Shown piece by piece: positions 22,126-32,666 of a stretch of DNA of 64,000 bases. Position numbers and translations under genes: made by a program. The stretch spans positions 206,714,195 through 206,778,194 of the forward strand of contig NC_080571.1 of NCBI RefSeq assembly GCF_030247185.1. Direction: 5' to 3'. The notes under the pieces were generated by a model. The model worked only from the letters and a program-made list of their open reading frames with translations. It did not search any database and had not been told where the DNA came from. The DNA is from Malaya genurostris (taxonomy: Eukaryota; Arthropoda; Insecta; Diptera; Culicidae). How positions within the stretch are numbered: the stretch's first letter is position 1; each line of letters begins with the position of its first letter.

Positions 22126-22522
22126 TGACCCACTTTAAATCTTAATAATTTAATTTAAACTCATATTTCAATAAATGAAAGCGAATCGATTCAATTGAAG
22201 ATTTCATCGATTTTTATCGAAATTCGCTGATAATATTATATATGACATTACATCTAATGATTGTGTGTCTGTGTGACTCATTTGTACTAAACCAGAGAGG
22301 GCGCTACAAAATCACTTTCATAATTTTATTCTGAATCCTTTGAAGCGTTTTCTTCCTAGTGGAAAAACAATTTGACCAAATTGGTTCTGCATAAAGCATG
22401 GCTGGTCTGAAAATTTGTTTTTAAATTAATAATTTATTCTTAATGCAGAGCTTAGAATTTCTGTTTATAAGGGGATAAACACGATTAATATATGTACTAC
22501 ACTTCACCTGGATTCCTTTTAT

Positions 22523-22838
22523 ATGGAAACATATGTTGAAGAACCCAAATGAATGAAAAACTTAACAGAAAAGTCTTCTTGTTCTATACCTTTGGATGTA
22601 TGGTACCGGTCGGGAGACGACCAGGATGTTCACCATGTTCGATGTATGTTCTATCATGTTTTAGCGTGTTTAAGCGCTGTGTCTATCACAAGACTTTGTG
22701 TGGCGAAATGGTAGCGCGTATGCACGGAATGTATAAGAACGCAGGTTCGAGTCCTGTCTCTGAGCGTATCTTTTTCCTAAAAATCATCTTTTCTGTTAAA
22801 TTTTTCATTCATTTGGCTTCTCCAATATATGTTTCCAT
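22523..22838. mobile_element. TIR-flanked element with a tRNA-like core
   Basis: About 51-bp inverted repeats: left 'atggaaacatatgttg' continuing to 'aaatgaatgaaaaa' and 'ttaacagaaaag' (22523-22573), right the inverse of the same series (22788-22838). Between them lies a tRNA-like segment with a perfect B box. The combination of DNA-element-like ends and a pol III promoter is unusual. Neighbouring 22,846-22,893 carries the tail also found inserted at 13,991. Confidence 0.65.
22694..22765 (+). pseudogene. tRNA-like sequence (degenerate, anticodon position GGA)
   Basis: The A-box-like 'tggcgaaatgg' and exact B box 'ggttcgagtcc' allow a cloverleaf. It has a three-pair D stem, an anticodon stem around loop ACGGAAT, a T stem gcagg/cctgt, and a poor acceptor stem (two mismatches). 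Position 33 is C, not T, so it is unlikely to work as a tRNA. It may still bind pol III factors. Confidence 0.5.
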
Positions 22839-22845
22839 TCAGTCA

Positions 22846-22895
22846 TTGCAAAAACTGAGCTTAGTTATGGCGACTTTACATCAAACTAACTAATA
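22846..22895 (+). repeat. Retroposon tail, second copy
   Basis: 'aaaactgagcttagttatgg' and the following 'ctttacatcaaactaact' match the 77-bp insert at 13,991-14,067. The adjoining 'cagtcattgcaaaaactg' is present there in inverse orientation. Confidence 0.6.
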
Positions 22896-24064
22896 GTATC
22901 AAATCGGAAAAAAATTGTAGTTTAATTTACTGAGCATACTTTGATTTTTTAAGTTTTGCCTTGAGAAGCCGTAATTTGAAGCTAAATTTGGAGTTCAAAA
23001 CTATTTAAAATTTTAAAAGATGTCGAAACAAATAAAAAAAAAAGATTTTTCCCTTGAGTGCTGCTGTGGGAAACACACGGGGGGTTCGCTTTCATTATAT
23101 CCTGAGCAAAATTACGTGTAAAATGATAAAACAATTTGAGCAATCTCCGTCCAACAATATTTTTCAAGAGATTGACTAATGATTTTCCATCACTTGTCAA
23201 GCTTTCCACGAGAAGGACAAACACCAGAAAGTCACGCACACTGCATATATCAGTTTTATATACTGATGTGATAGGCACATATAACACCAGATATTTTTAG
23301 CGAACATCTTACAATCTAGTTGACATTCCATATAAATATGGTCCTGTTTGAATACTATTCAATGCTTTTATTAAATGGCGCATAGTTAGAATCAGCTTGA
23401 TGAAGTATTACCATATTGCCAAAGATTCTGATCTACACTCAGGCAAAAAATATATGGAATTCTCGTTCTATACCTTTGCATGTATGGAATAAGGATATCG
23501 TATGGTTTTATGCCACAAGAATATCGTATGCGAATCATAAGACCGCCTTATGAAGTTACGAAAATTGGAATTCAAATAAAAAGCCTTATGAAATTCATAC
23601 GAAATTTTTAGGAACATAGTGCGACAAACATAACTTTTTTCATATACTGTGGAATTCATAAGTTGTTCGTATGAAAACTATAATAGTGGTATATTTTTCA
23701 TAATAGTGGTATATTTTTCATATTAATCTTTTAAAATGGTGATTTTGGTGATTTTTGATACATCATTAGCCTTATGATTTTCACTACTTATTTTACCATT
23801 CAACATTTGCGCTTTAAGCGAAGAACATGTGGGCACAAATGAGTCTCCATCATTTTAGTTAATTAAAATTATGGTTTGTAACCATATATAGTTAGTTCCT
23901 GTTTTACTAGCGAACAAAACGTGTCGTAAGCCCACTGCGCTCAATTGCTGAAAATATTCCGTATTTCTATGTGTCGGTTTTGCACGATACGCTTTGTGCG
24001 ATGATTCGTTCAATTCGTGCAGTTGAGATTTTGCGCGTCTTGTTGGACTCTTAATTTCATCAAA
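22896..24064. other. AT-rich intron DNA with short duplications
   Basis: A 22-bp unit 'ataatagtggtatatttttc' is tandemly duplicated at about 23,677-23,720. 'ttctatacctttgcatgtat' at 23,467 echoes 22,579. No gene. Confidence 0.4.
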
Positions 24065-24130
24065 ATAACAAAATAAACGATATATAATAATAATAATAGT
24101 AATAGTAATAATATTATTAAAAATAATAAG
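24065..24130. repeat. ATA/ATAGTA microsatellite
   Basis: Run of 'ataataataatagtaatag' type triplets followed by A/T-rich interruptions. Confidence 0.8.
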
Positions 24131-24164
24131 ATTTTTTTTCTTGAAACGTGTACCCAGACGAACC

Positions 24165-24240
24165 CGAGTATATTAGTTGGTAGAGCATCTCCAAGTTAAA
24201 GTGAAGTTTTCAGGTTCGAATCCAGCTATTGACGATTGTT
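24165..24240 (+). pseudogene. tRNA-related sequence (SINE head or tRNA pseudogene)
   Basis: 'ttagttggtagagc' resembles the A box and D arm of an elongator tRNA, and 'ggttcgaatcc' is a perfect B box 41 bp on. A T run (pol III terminator) follows. The T stem and acceptor stem pair poorly, so not an intact tRNA. Confidence 0.45.
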
Positions 24241-25499
24241 ATTTTTTTTGGAAATTTACATATTTTCGCAATTTATTCCATCCGGCTTACCTTTCAGTCT
24301 TTTTCTCGTTGACAGGGAGGGACAGTGAAGTCTGAACTCAAGACAGCTTTGTGTGTCTTAAGGGACAATTTTCAATTCCAGAAGAATAGCCATTATTGCA
24401 AAAAGCAAAAGTAGTTTTTTCCGCTGTCGTTGAACGGAAGTTCAAAACAGAAATATTTGTTCATTTAGTACATTTTTCTCAATAAAATGATTGATTTGCT
24501 CATGAAGATTTGTCTAGCGATAGCGGAGAAAATTTTTTTGAGTTATATTCCCATAACTGAAGTATAACACAAAACCACAAAAAACTCGCTTTTAGTCAAA
24601 CCAATTTTCGACCAATTATGAATATTTGAAAATACAATTTCAAAATATTTTTAAAAAAATTTAAATTTTTTTAAAATAGCATTTAAATGAATTATGCTGA
24701 AAGCTAGTCTTTTTATAGGTTTTTTTCAACTTTTTCATGTGAAATTCTTAAGCTATGAGCTATTCTTAATGCACGCGTTCAGTGTGTTTTAGGCGAATGA
24801 GAGTAGTTTTATGTTCATTTTATGCCTGGTTCTACAAATTATAATGCGAGTGTGAGATGCAGTTTAGATCAAGGTAATTTTACCGAAAACCATTTCACCA
24901 AACACCGTTTCACCGAAAGTCATTTCAACGACTGGGTCACTAGACCGAAAGAGTCATTTAGTGGAATCATGAATTAAAACTAAAATTTACTTTCGTTTTT
25001 CAACCGGATCAATTTTCGAATTCAACAAAACCGAAGAATGACTTCGCGTAAAAAGCAGCCGACGAAACCCGTAAACTTAGAGAGATGTGATTTGTGCTGT
25101 GGGGGACTGACCGATGCTTCCGAGGGCTTGTCAAAAGTGACACCCGTAATTAATTGCCGTTTCACGATAAATCATCTGTGAGGTGAATCGTAAATAAGCC
25201 TTCCTACCTTGCCTACCTCTAATCGAAATTCTTTGTCTGTTTACTTGGTGATTTGACTTTTACCGAATTGGTCATTTTGGGTCGAGTTGCAAAGCCCTTT
25301 CGCTAAAAGTGATGTAGTTATTTATGAAATACTTAACTACAAAACGAAATGAGTTGCATTATTAAAATAGATTTTGAAAACTTTATTCAACAAGACAGAT
25401 TGCAAAATTTTTGGAAGAGCATGTCAAATTCTAACCAGTTTTTTTTTTCATTTACCCAAGAATGCCTTCTCGGTAGCCAACACCTGTTCCGTTCGGATA
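24241..25499. other. AT-rich intron DNA with a CACCGAA-type short repeat
   Basis: At about 24,884-24,965 the motif 'atttcaccgaaa' recurs imperfectly four to five times ('taccgaaaaccatttcacca', 'gtttcaccgaaagtcatttc'). No coding sequence recognised elsewhere. Confidence 0.45.
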
Positions 25500-27200
25500 A
25501 TGGCATTTTAATTACTTACTGGCATGCCATAAACGGCCAGTACAGTATTCAATAATTCATCGTTTTCACACAAGTCACGGCCCAGTGGCACCGTGATTTG
25601 CGTAGCATCGAGTTTCCAAACTTGAATCCATACTGACCACAGAAAAAAAACTCATTCAGAGAATCGTCTTTCGACAATCCGGCGTGAAACCTAGATATCC
25701 GTATGACGACTTCGCCTTCGCTCGTGAAAACCAAATGTGCCAAGGTGAAAACCAGCAGCAGAGTGATTCCACAGATAAACAAACGTAGAAAATTGAAAAA
25801 AACCCTACTCTGCAGCATCGACCGACGCATTGCCACACACCGATCTGACTAATCGAAATCGAAAATGTTGGCTTTTGATATCAATCTTTTCCGCATATTT
25901 TCTCATTCTACTTCCGAGGATCGCTGGTTTATCTCGACTTGTTGCGGTTGGATGATTGCCTTTGTGGTGCATATTGAAGGTTGACAATATTTGCAATGCC
26001 ACCCACTACCGTGAACTCAGTGTGAACTTTGAAACACTCGAGGAAGGCAAGTTTCTCGACTGGAACCAATGACGCAGTAGATCAAAGTAGGTCACGCAGT
26101 TCTTTGTGGTGCTCTGAGCGATGAAGCTTGTTGAGATTTTTTTCTCCGTTAACATCTTTTGTTCTTCTATCATGATTCAATTTTATTTTTGCACAACAAT
26201 AATAGCCATTCCTCACCGGCGGAATGTTTCGATTAGGTTCACTAGCTCAGTAGACGGGACGGTCCCATCGACCGAATCAGAACTAATTCGAAGAAAAATG
26301 TAGACGAGGCAGACCCGATTACTTCAATTCGATCCGCACCGGGTATCGACCAGCATGATCTCGATTTGATGCATTTTCGATGGCCAATTCCAATGCAGAG
26401 CAACAACCCACTCGCGGAGATCGAAAGTGAAACGAGTGAGTGAAATGGCAATTAGATTAATTGACCGACAGTCTGTGTTAACTGGCCACCAGGCAACAAG
26501 GCTACCAACGCCCCCAGTATCCATTTGGTTTGGCGGTGCGAACTTTACTCTTGAAGTAATTAAAACAATACCCGGCCACTATGAAGTGAAAAGTGTGGCG
26601 CGGAGAATCTGCATTAAGAGTTTGACAGCGGCTAGGACAATTTGCGTGTCGCACTTCAATGTTTCTCCGGCGGTATCATATCGCACTTAGCGTGCGCCGC
26701 CGATTAATTGGATTCATTTAGTGTTGATAGTTTCGTGTGAGTACAGATTCATTATCGGACCGATACACGCTTACACCAGTCGTACACGAATGTACGCACG
26801 GGAATTCGATTAACCTGCCCGGTCAGGTTCACATTCGCGTACAGGACAGGAAGTGCCAGTGGCGAATTGCGTTGAGCGACTTGGAATTGCGCGTGTGTCG
26901 TGCAGAAAACTCTAACTTGCGGTGCGTGGGGAAACAAAAGACAACGGGGGGATGTAGAACTTATTGTAAACTGGTGCAGAGGTCTGCCCGGTCAAGGGAG
27001 ATAACCTGTCGGGCTGGATTGTTTTCCATAAACTGTCGCCACTTGATGCGAATCGGGTGGTGGTTCTCCTTGAGGTTATCTCACGAATGCGATCATGAAC
27101 TGTTCGATCACGGGCTAGCTTTTCCTGAACGATTTTTTTTCCAATGCAACCGAGGATTATACGCCTAGAACGTGTTGTAACCTGCAGAACATGCTCGACT
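25500..27200. other. GC-balanced, repeat-free intron island
   Basis: The base composition changes sharply to balanced and then back to AT-rich after about 27,200. No TE motif. Several moderate frames on both strands (the longest a 143-codon + frame at 26,737-27,168) overlap each other and show no domain. I read the block as noncoding, possibly enhancer DNA. Confidence 0.3.
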
Positions 27201-27612
27201 TGTTTAAATCTATACTTGCTAAAAGCAGGCAAGTAAAACAAATCAGATTCTAAGATTCAATAAGCGTGCAATATATACTTTTGAAATATGACATTTTAAA
27301 CAAAATTGGAATTTCAAACAAAAAATTATATTCACTGAAAATCATTTTCCCTATTTTTTTTGGAAAAATCACTCATTGTCGAGCTCTTCTATAAGCTACC
27401 AAATTTTTTGTGCAATAATAGTAATACAATATTCGAGAAAAATAGTGTACATTACATTGTTTACCTAGCTGCTAACTCATTTGCCATCACGGATTAAAGT
27501 TCCTTCGGCAGTTCCAATCTCCTATCAAGATTGAGTGTCTTACGAATCGCCTTGCGAACAATGACAACACGATTACTTGTCACAAAGAAAACGAAAGCTC
27601 TAATAATTATTT

Positions 27613-27715
27613 GATTTTACGTTTCGTCTTAGACTCATCAGTGCGTAGCAGTTTATGTTGAACTGCTACCTCCGACCTGACGATTCAACATAAACCGCTA
27701 GGCAGACGTAAAGTG
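27613..27715 (+). repeat. Dyad-containing dispersed repeat, copy 2
   Basis: 'ttttacgtttcgtcttagac' then 'gtagcagtttatgttgaact', ending 'ttcaacataaaccgctaggc'. The tail is the inverse of the middle, so the unit can fold back. Nearly the same head recurs at 27,887. Confidence 0.65.
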
Positions 27716-27886
27716 AATGCTATTTGCAAAACACTTCTTTGATATTACAACTAAGTGTAATATCAAAACTGACGTCCCGAACGAAACCAGTTTCGGCTTG
27801 CTAGCCGTACAGATTGTGGTAAGTTTAAGAGGTAAAAGGTTTTTACCCCTTAGTTTATGCTAGGTGCACATAACCAATTCCATTTA

Positions 27887-27957
27887 ATTTTACGTTTCGT
27901 CTTAGACTCATCAATGCGTAGCAGTTTATGTTGAACTGCTGCCTCCGGCCTGACGGT
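27887..27957 (+). repeat. Dyad-containing dispersed repeat, copy 3 (truncated)
   Basis: Identical head 'ttttacgtttcgtcttagac' and middle 'gtagcagtttatgttgaact'. It stops after 'ggcctgacgg', lacking the inverse tail. Confidence 0.65.
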
Positions 27958-28439
27958 AATATTTATTTTATGGGTTTTTCTTTCCAAAAGCTCATACTTT
28001 TAAAATAAGTTGGCATTTAAATAAATTTTCAACTTGATATAATATTTTTCTTGTTCGAACAAACGTTTGCTGTCAGATGCAGCAATTTTCGTTCCTTTCA
28101 AATGCAATGTGTATTACTCTTTAAAAAACAACTACTTTTTGTTGTACATATACCTAATTCCAATACCTTTACAAAATATATTATATTCCAAAAATATACA
28201 CTGAGAAAAAATCGTGTGAATTACGACCGATATATTCCAGCGTAAAAAATGACTCATTTTTACAGCTGATCTAACGCATGTTCAATGCATTCTGACTTAT
28301 TTTCAAGTGCTCAAACATGCAAGTTTACACACCTACTCGAAAGGTGAGATGACGCTCTTATTTGTCGGATTGGGATTCAATTTTTGCCCTGAGTGGAAAA
28401 CAGGTTGACAAGTAAAATAAATGTAAACTCACAGAAAAG

Positions 28440-29140
28440 ATGCTTTTTTTCAAACCATCGACGTAGTCTGGTTCAAAAAATCGCAAAATTGTTGAAATTG
28501 GCGAAATCAACTGTGTGCAACGTTCCCAAACATTTTTGTGAGTGACATACAATCGATCGGCAAGATCACAGTAAGCGCCGCAATAGAACTAGGAATCAGA
28601 AGCTGTATTTGAAGGTGTTGAGAACAATTATGGCTAACCTAAGGCTGTTGAATTATGATATCGACAGGAAATTTCATTCCAGCCAAAGCACCGTCAGAGG
28701 AATTCGTCTGCAGTTAGAGACTTTGGCCAGTAAGCAACCAAATAGGACACTGAAACAGAATGTAGTGGCCAAAATACTTGCCCGGAAGTTATCTAATGAG
28801 GTTTTTATGAAATACGATACTATAAAGCCATTATTCAAGGTGATGTCCCTAGCAAGCTAAAATTCGTTTTCGCCAATAAAACCGCAAGAAATTCTATAAT
28901 CTGGCATCGTGATAAATGTACAAGCAGGAGTGCCAAAAAAGCGTGAATCGAAGTTTACTACAGTGAAAAAGTGCCACAGAGGTATCGAGATAATGGAGTG
29001 GCTTTCTTCGAAAAGAACATCAATCCACCCAACTGGCATCAATTCCGCCCATAGAGAACAATCAGAATGGAATCAGAATCAGAATCGAGATGCGACAATG
29101 ATGAAGATATCCCGTATGTAAAAGTACCATTTGATCAGCG
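28440..29140 (+). pseudogene. DD37E-type (ITm) transposase relic
   Basis: In broken frames on the + strand: a DNA-binding block 'LLKLAKSTVCNV' (about 28,490), a well-preserved linker region in the open frame 28,609-28,860 ('NYDIDRKFHSSQSTVRGIRL', 'LKQNVVAKILARKL'), and a C-terminal block 'RDNGVAFFEKNINPPN' near 28,990-29,035, which corresponds to the region before the third catalytic residue in DD37E transposases. The first and second acidic blocks are missing or destroyed. It is the third member of this superfamily branch in the window and the most decayed. Confidence 0.6.
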
Positions 29141-30600
29141 TAATCAACCATCCTATGTATGATCCAAACTATATTCTTGAACTTTTGACGATATCTAATA
29201 TAGTTAGTATATGGTATTTGGAACAAAATGGTCACTCAGGTTAGCCAACGGAGTGTCGAAAATATGATGAGTGGTACTCGAAGAAAAGTTCGAGGCTCAT
29301 CAAACCAAAATCGGAATATTTTTTTCGCTATTTCTCCTTTAAAGTGTAATCACTGAGATCTTCCTTTTAAGTTTTCCACATTATTATTTCATTGTCAGGG
29401 TTCTTAGATAAATCTTTTTTTTTGCGTCTAGAGATTCAACGATTCAAACTTTAATACAGTACAATTTTTGATTGCACATTTGCCAGTTGTTTCAATCGGT
29501 ACACGTATCAAACTATCCCAAAAGTGTCGAAAAGACCTATCTATACACTTTACGAAAGTAAATTCGGATTAAAATTGAGATTTGGTGCTAACTAAGGAGA
29601 CAGTTTTACAAAGTTCTTTTGTCTATTACCGAAATTTCCCAAAAAAAAAACAATTGGAAAACTTCCTCTCGCTATATTCGATCGTATTAAACTTAGTTTT
29701 TCTTTATCAAATTGCTCGAGTAAAATCGAAATCATAATCGATCACTTACGACATTAACTTATACCAAAACAACAATTTGACGTGATTCAATTATGGCACC
29801 TACGTAGTGGTGATAACGGTGACATCTGTAAGTGTTCGCTAAGCAGCTCATTCCCATTTTTACACACAGTTCAAAAGCGATGTTCATTTTTTTCTAATTT
29901 GAGTGAAACTAACTTAAAACTTTAGTTCTTTGCACTCAAAATAAATATTTTTTTTTCTTTCTGATCAGAAACGCAAATTCAAAATGATCAAATTTTTGCA
30001 AATTCAAAATGATCAAATTTTGCACTCTTTTTTATGCTTGCAAATTTTGCTCAATCCGATACTCAATCTTCGGCATATCATTCCAGTAAATGAAGGTGAA
30101 CAATCACAACTCAAACCGTGAGTTATATTCCTTGAACGTGCTAACGCCGCAATGACGACGTAGCCCCGAACATTTCCATGTCATCTTCATTCAAAATGGC
30201 ATTACTGAGATTCAAAAGGGAAGCTAGCAATTTTATCAGTGTAAATTCGCATCCACTGATTGTGATTGCGATTGTTATTCACTTACTGGTTAACACCAAG
30301 CAAATTTGTTCTCCTTTCGCAACTTACTTTCTTTTTCTATTTTTGTCACATGAAAGCAATTCTGGAAGATTCCAGATTGTGTACAGATTGTGTTATGATT
30401 GTCTCAGGTTTATTTTATCTGTCTGTTTTCAAATGATTTCAATTCGTAAGACCATTGGTCTCATTTCCAATACCATATCGTAAATCAAAATCTCCTCTAT
30501 TTCAGATGGTTTTTGTTTAAAAATAATCTGTCCGATTTTAGTTTACGAAACAAAACAAAATAAAGATCTGAATAATGTAAACTGTTCTGCCTTCTAGAGA
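29141..30600. other. AT-rich intron DNA
   Basis: A 25-bp unit beginning 'gcaaattcaaaatgatcaaa' is tandemly duplicated at 29,973-30,021. No gene recognised. Confidence 0.4.
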
Positions 30601-32000
30601 TTTCCGCAAGCACCTCGCACACGACCCGTAACAGCACTACTGATTACTGGCGGATGCGACGTCAGCTCATTTAGTCTCATATTTTACGATTTGTTTGTAA
30701 ACAATTCTGTCCCTCAGACGTCGCAGGTCTACTGTTTCACATGGTAACGGTCATAAGGCACGCGAAAGAAGAATATAAGCTATCATCATGTCTTGCAGTC
30801 TCATACCAAGCACACGCGCGCGCCTTCTTTTGATAGCATTGACCCGTCTGAGATGTTCTGAAGGTATTTTGTGTCACTGGAGCACGTGGTACTTTGATGC
30901 GAACTCGTAGTTTGGTCCGAATCAACGGATTGGCGAAAATATGCTCCTTCTCGTTATCTACATTCAGGCGTTTGCTGCCATAGGTTTTTAGCGCGTAAAT
31001 CCAGCATCCACAATTACAAGTCATTCCTGAGGTGATGCAATGTTGCGTGGAAAATACTAGTCTAATCGAGCGTCCACAAGCTCTGAGCGTGTCTACGATC
31101 ACCAGTGTTGGTGATAGGTGTTGGCTACTCAGGTGCTGAGATAAGCGAGCAGGTCAACCGTGAAACAGCAGTTTTTTTTCTGTCTACTCTTATCATCTCA
31201 GCTGAGACCCAATAACACACCTCCTTCGAATGATAGCTACCATCATTCGATCCGACTTTTGAAGCTTTGATGAATATGTATGAGTGAATTCTTGAATTTC
31301 GTAATGAAAACGAAGGATTATTGTTCTACTAACAAAACAAAACAAAAAGATGAGCACGCCTACATCGAGTGATTTATTTATGAACTACAGGCTAATCATA
31401 TGTGTTCAAACAGTGATCAGCAGTAGCAGCACACTGTGCCATAATCAGTGACTCGCCCGAAGCAAACAAAAATACGCCCTAGAATAATCACGACTAAATT
31501 ACATGATTTTTCTCATCACCGATGTCCAATCGTCTTCTGTGCCTGATATAGTGCCCATCCGAAAGGACATGTAATACCACTGCGACATTACAGAAAGGAG
31601 AAGAAAGAAAAAAACGACCGCAACGACTCTTCAAAACAAATCGCAGACGGCCTTGATTGGATGTCGCCTGTCTAGTATATTGACAATGTAGCTGTATATA
31701 CGAGTATCTATCAAGCAGAAAAAGTCCAACGTGCCCCTCAAGCGAACACGTGGAACACCACTGATAGAACGCATAGTTAGCCGTATCTGCATGAGCTCAT
31801 TTTGTCTACTCATTTTGCGATTTAGCCACCGGCGGATATCCCGGTTTTGTCTCATCATCTTTGTTCAGCACACTGCCGATACAGTGAGAACAGATAAAGC
31901 AAAACCAACGATGACTATGATCAAAATTCGATCGTCTGAACTGCGAATATAAACTGCAGACTTTTGAAAAAAAAATGTTTACAAACATTCACTTTATTAT
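30601..32000. other. GC-balanced intron island with symmetrical candidate sites
   Basis: Contains the 9-mer TGCGACGTC at 30,655-30,663 and its inverse GACGTCGCA at 30,717-30,725 (CRE/ATF-like cores). Between them lies a forkhead-like dyad TTGTTTGTAAACAA at 30,691-30,704. No TE motif and no convincing ORF. Possible enhancer. Confidence 0.3.
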
Positions 32001-32655
32001 CGCGTGTTTCATGAATAATCACGCTAATATGTTTTTTTTAATTGTTTAATGAGTTGCATTATTTATTATTATTATTATTTATTTCTGTCCTGTGCTTATT
32101 CGTCTGCTGTTATCAATCATGTGTAGGAACTACACCGATAGGTCATGACAGAATATTACTTCTATTATTGTGTGTCTGTTTTGATGTCAAATTCAGCTAA
32201 ATTAGCTGTGAAGTTAATGATATAATGCATTTTTTCATGTTTTGAATTGTGAATTTAAGTGCATTGCGACACTTCTTTTTTGTGCAGACGTAAATTTACA
32301 TTTTTTCGTAGTGTGTAAAATCGACGTAAACTGCTTTGAACTAAACAACAATAGATTCTTTTCTAATGACACAACTATCTAGCTATTGCGTTTATATCCA
32401 TCTTTATGCTATGAAACCATGATCCAACAATGTTGTTAAGCATTTCATTACAAGCTGTGCATACAACTGACAATAACAATCTCTCGAAATGTCACCGGAA
32501 TGTCACCTATAAAGGCCTGAATGTCATTCAGCCGAATACAGAAAATAAACAGATTATTCCTCGCTGATACTTCGTATTGTAAGGTTTCATAGTAGAAATC
32601 AAATCCGGTCAATTTGTAGTTAATTGTGTTTTTTTTTCTTTCCTTTAATTTTCAG
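32001..32655. other. End of the presumed 5' intron, with splice acceptor
   Basis: Mostly AT-rich, with a short 'tattattattattattt' run near 32,060. It ends in a strong pyrimidine tract and AG at 32,654-32,655 ('tttttttttctttcctttaa' then 'ttttcag'). Confidence 0.5.
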
Positions 32656-32666
32656 TGCCGTCTACA

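Noticed and set aside
22694..22765. Functional tRNA-Ser
   Set aside because: C instead of T at position 33, two acceptor-stem mismatches and location inside a TIR element argue for a tRNA-like repeat.
26737..27168. 143-codon + frame
   Set aside because: Overlaps a 109-codon minus frame; Cys/Arg content follows base composition; no recognisable family.
32508..32530. TATAAAG plus 'tcattcag' as a promoter just before the first coding exon
   Set aside because: Spacing of about 15 bp is too short for TATA/Inr, and a strong splice acceptor directly precedes the coding exon.
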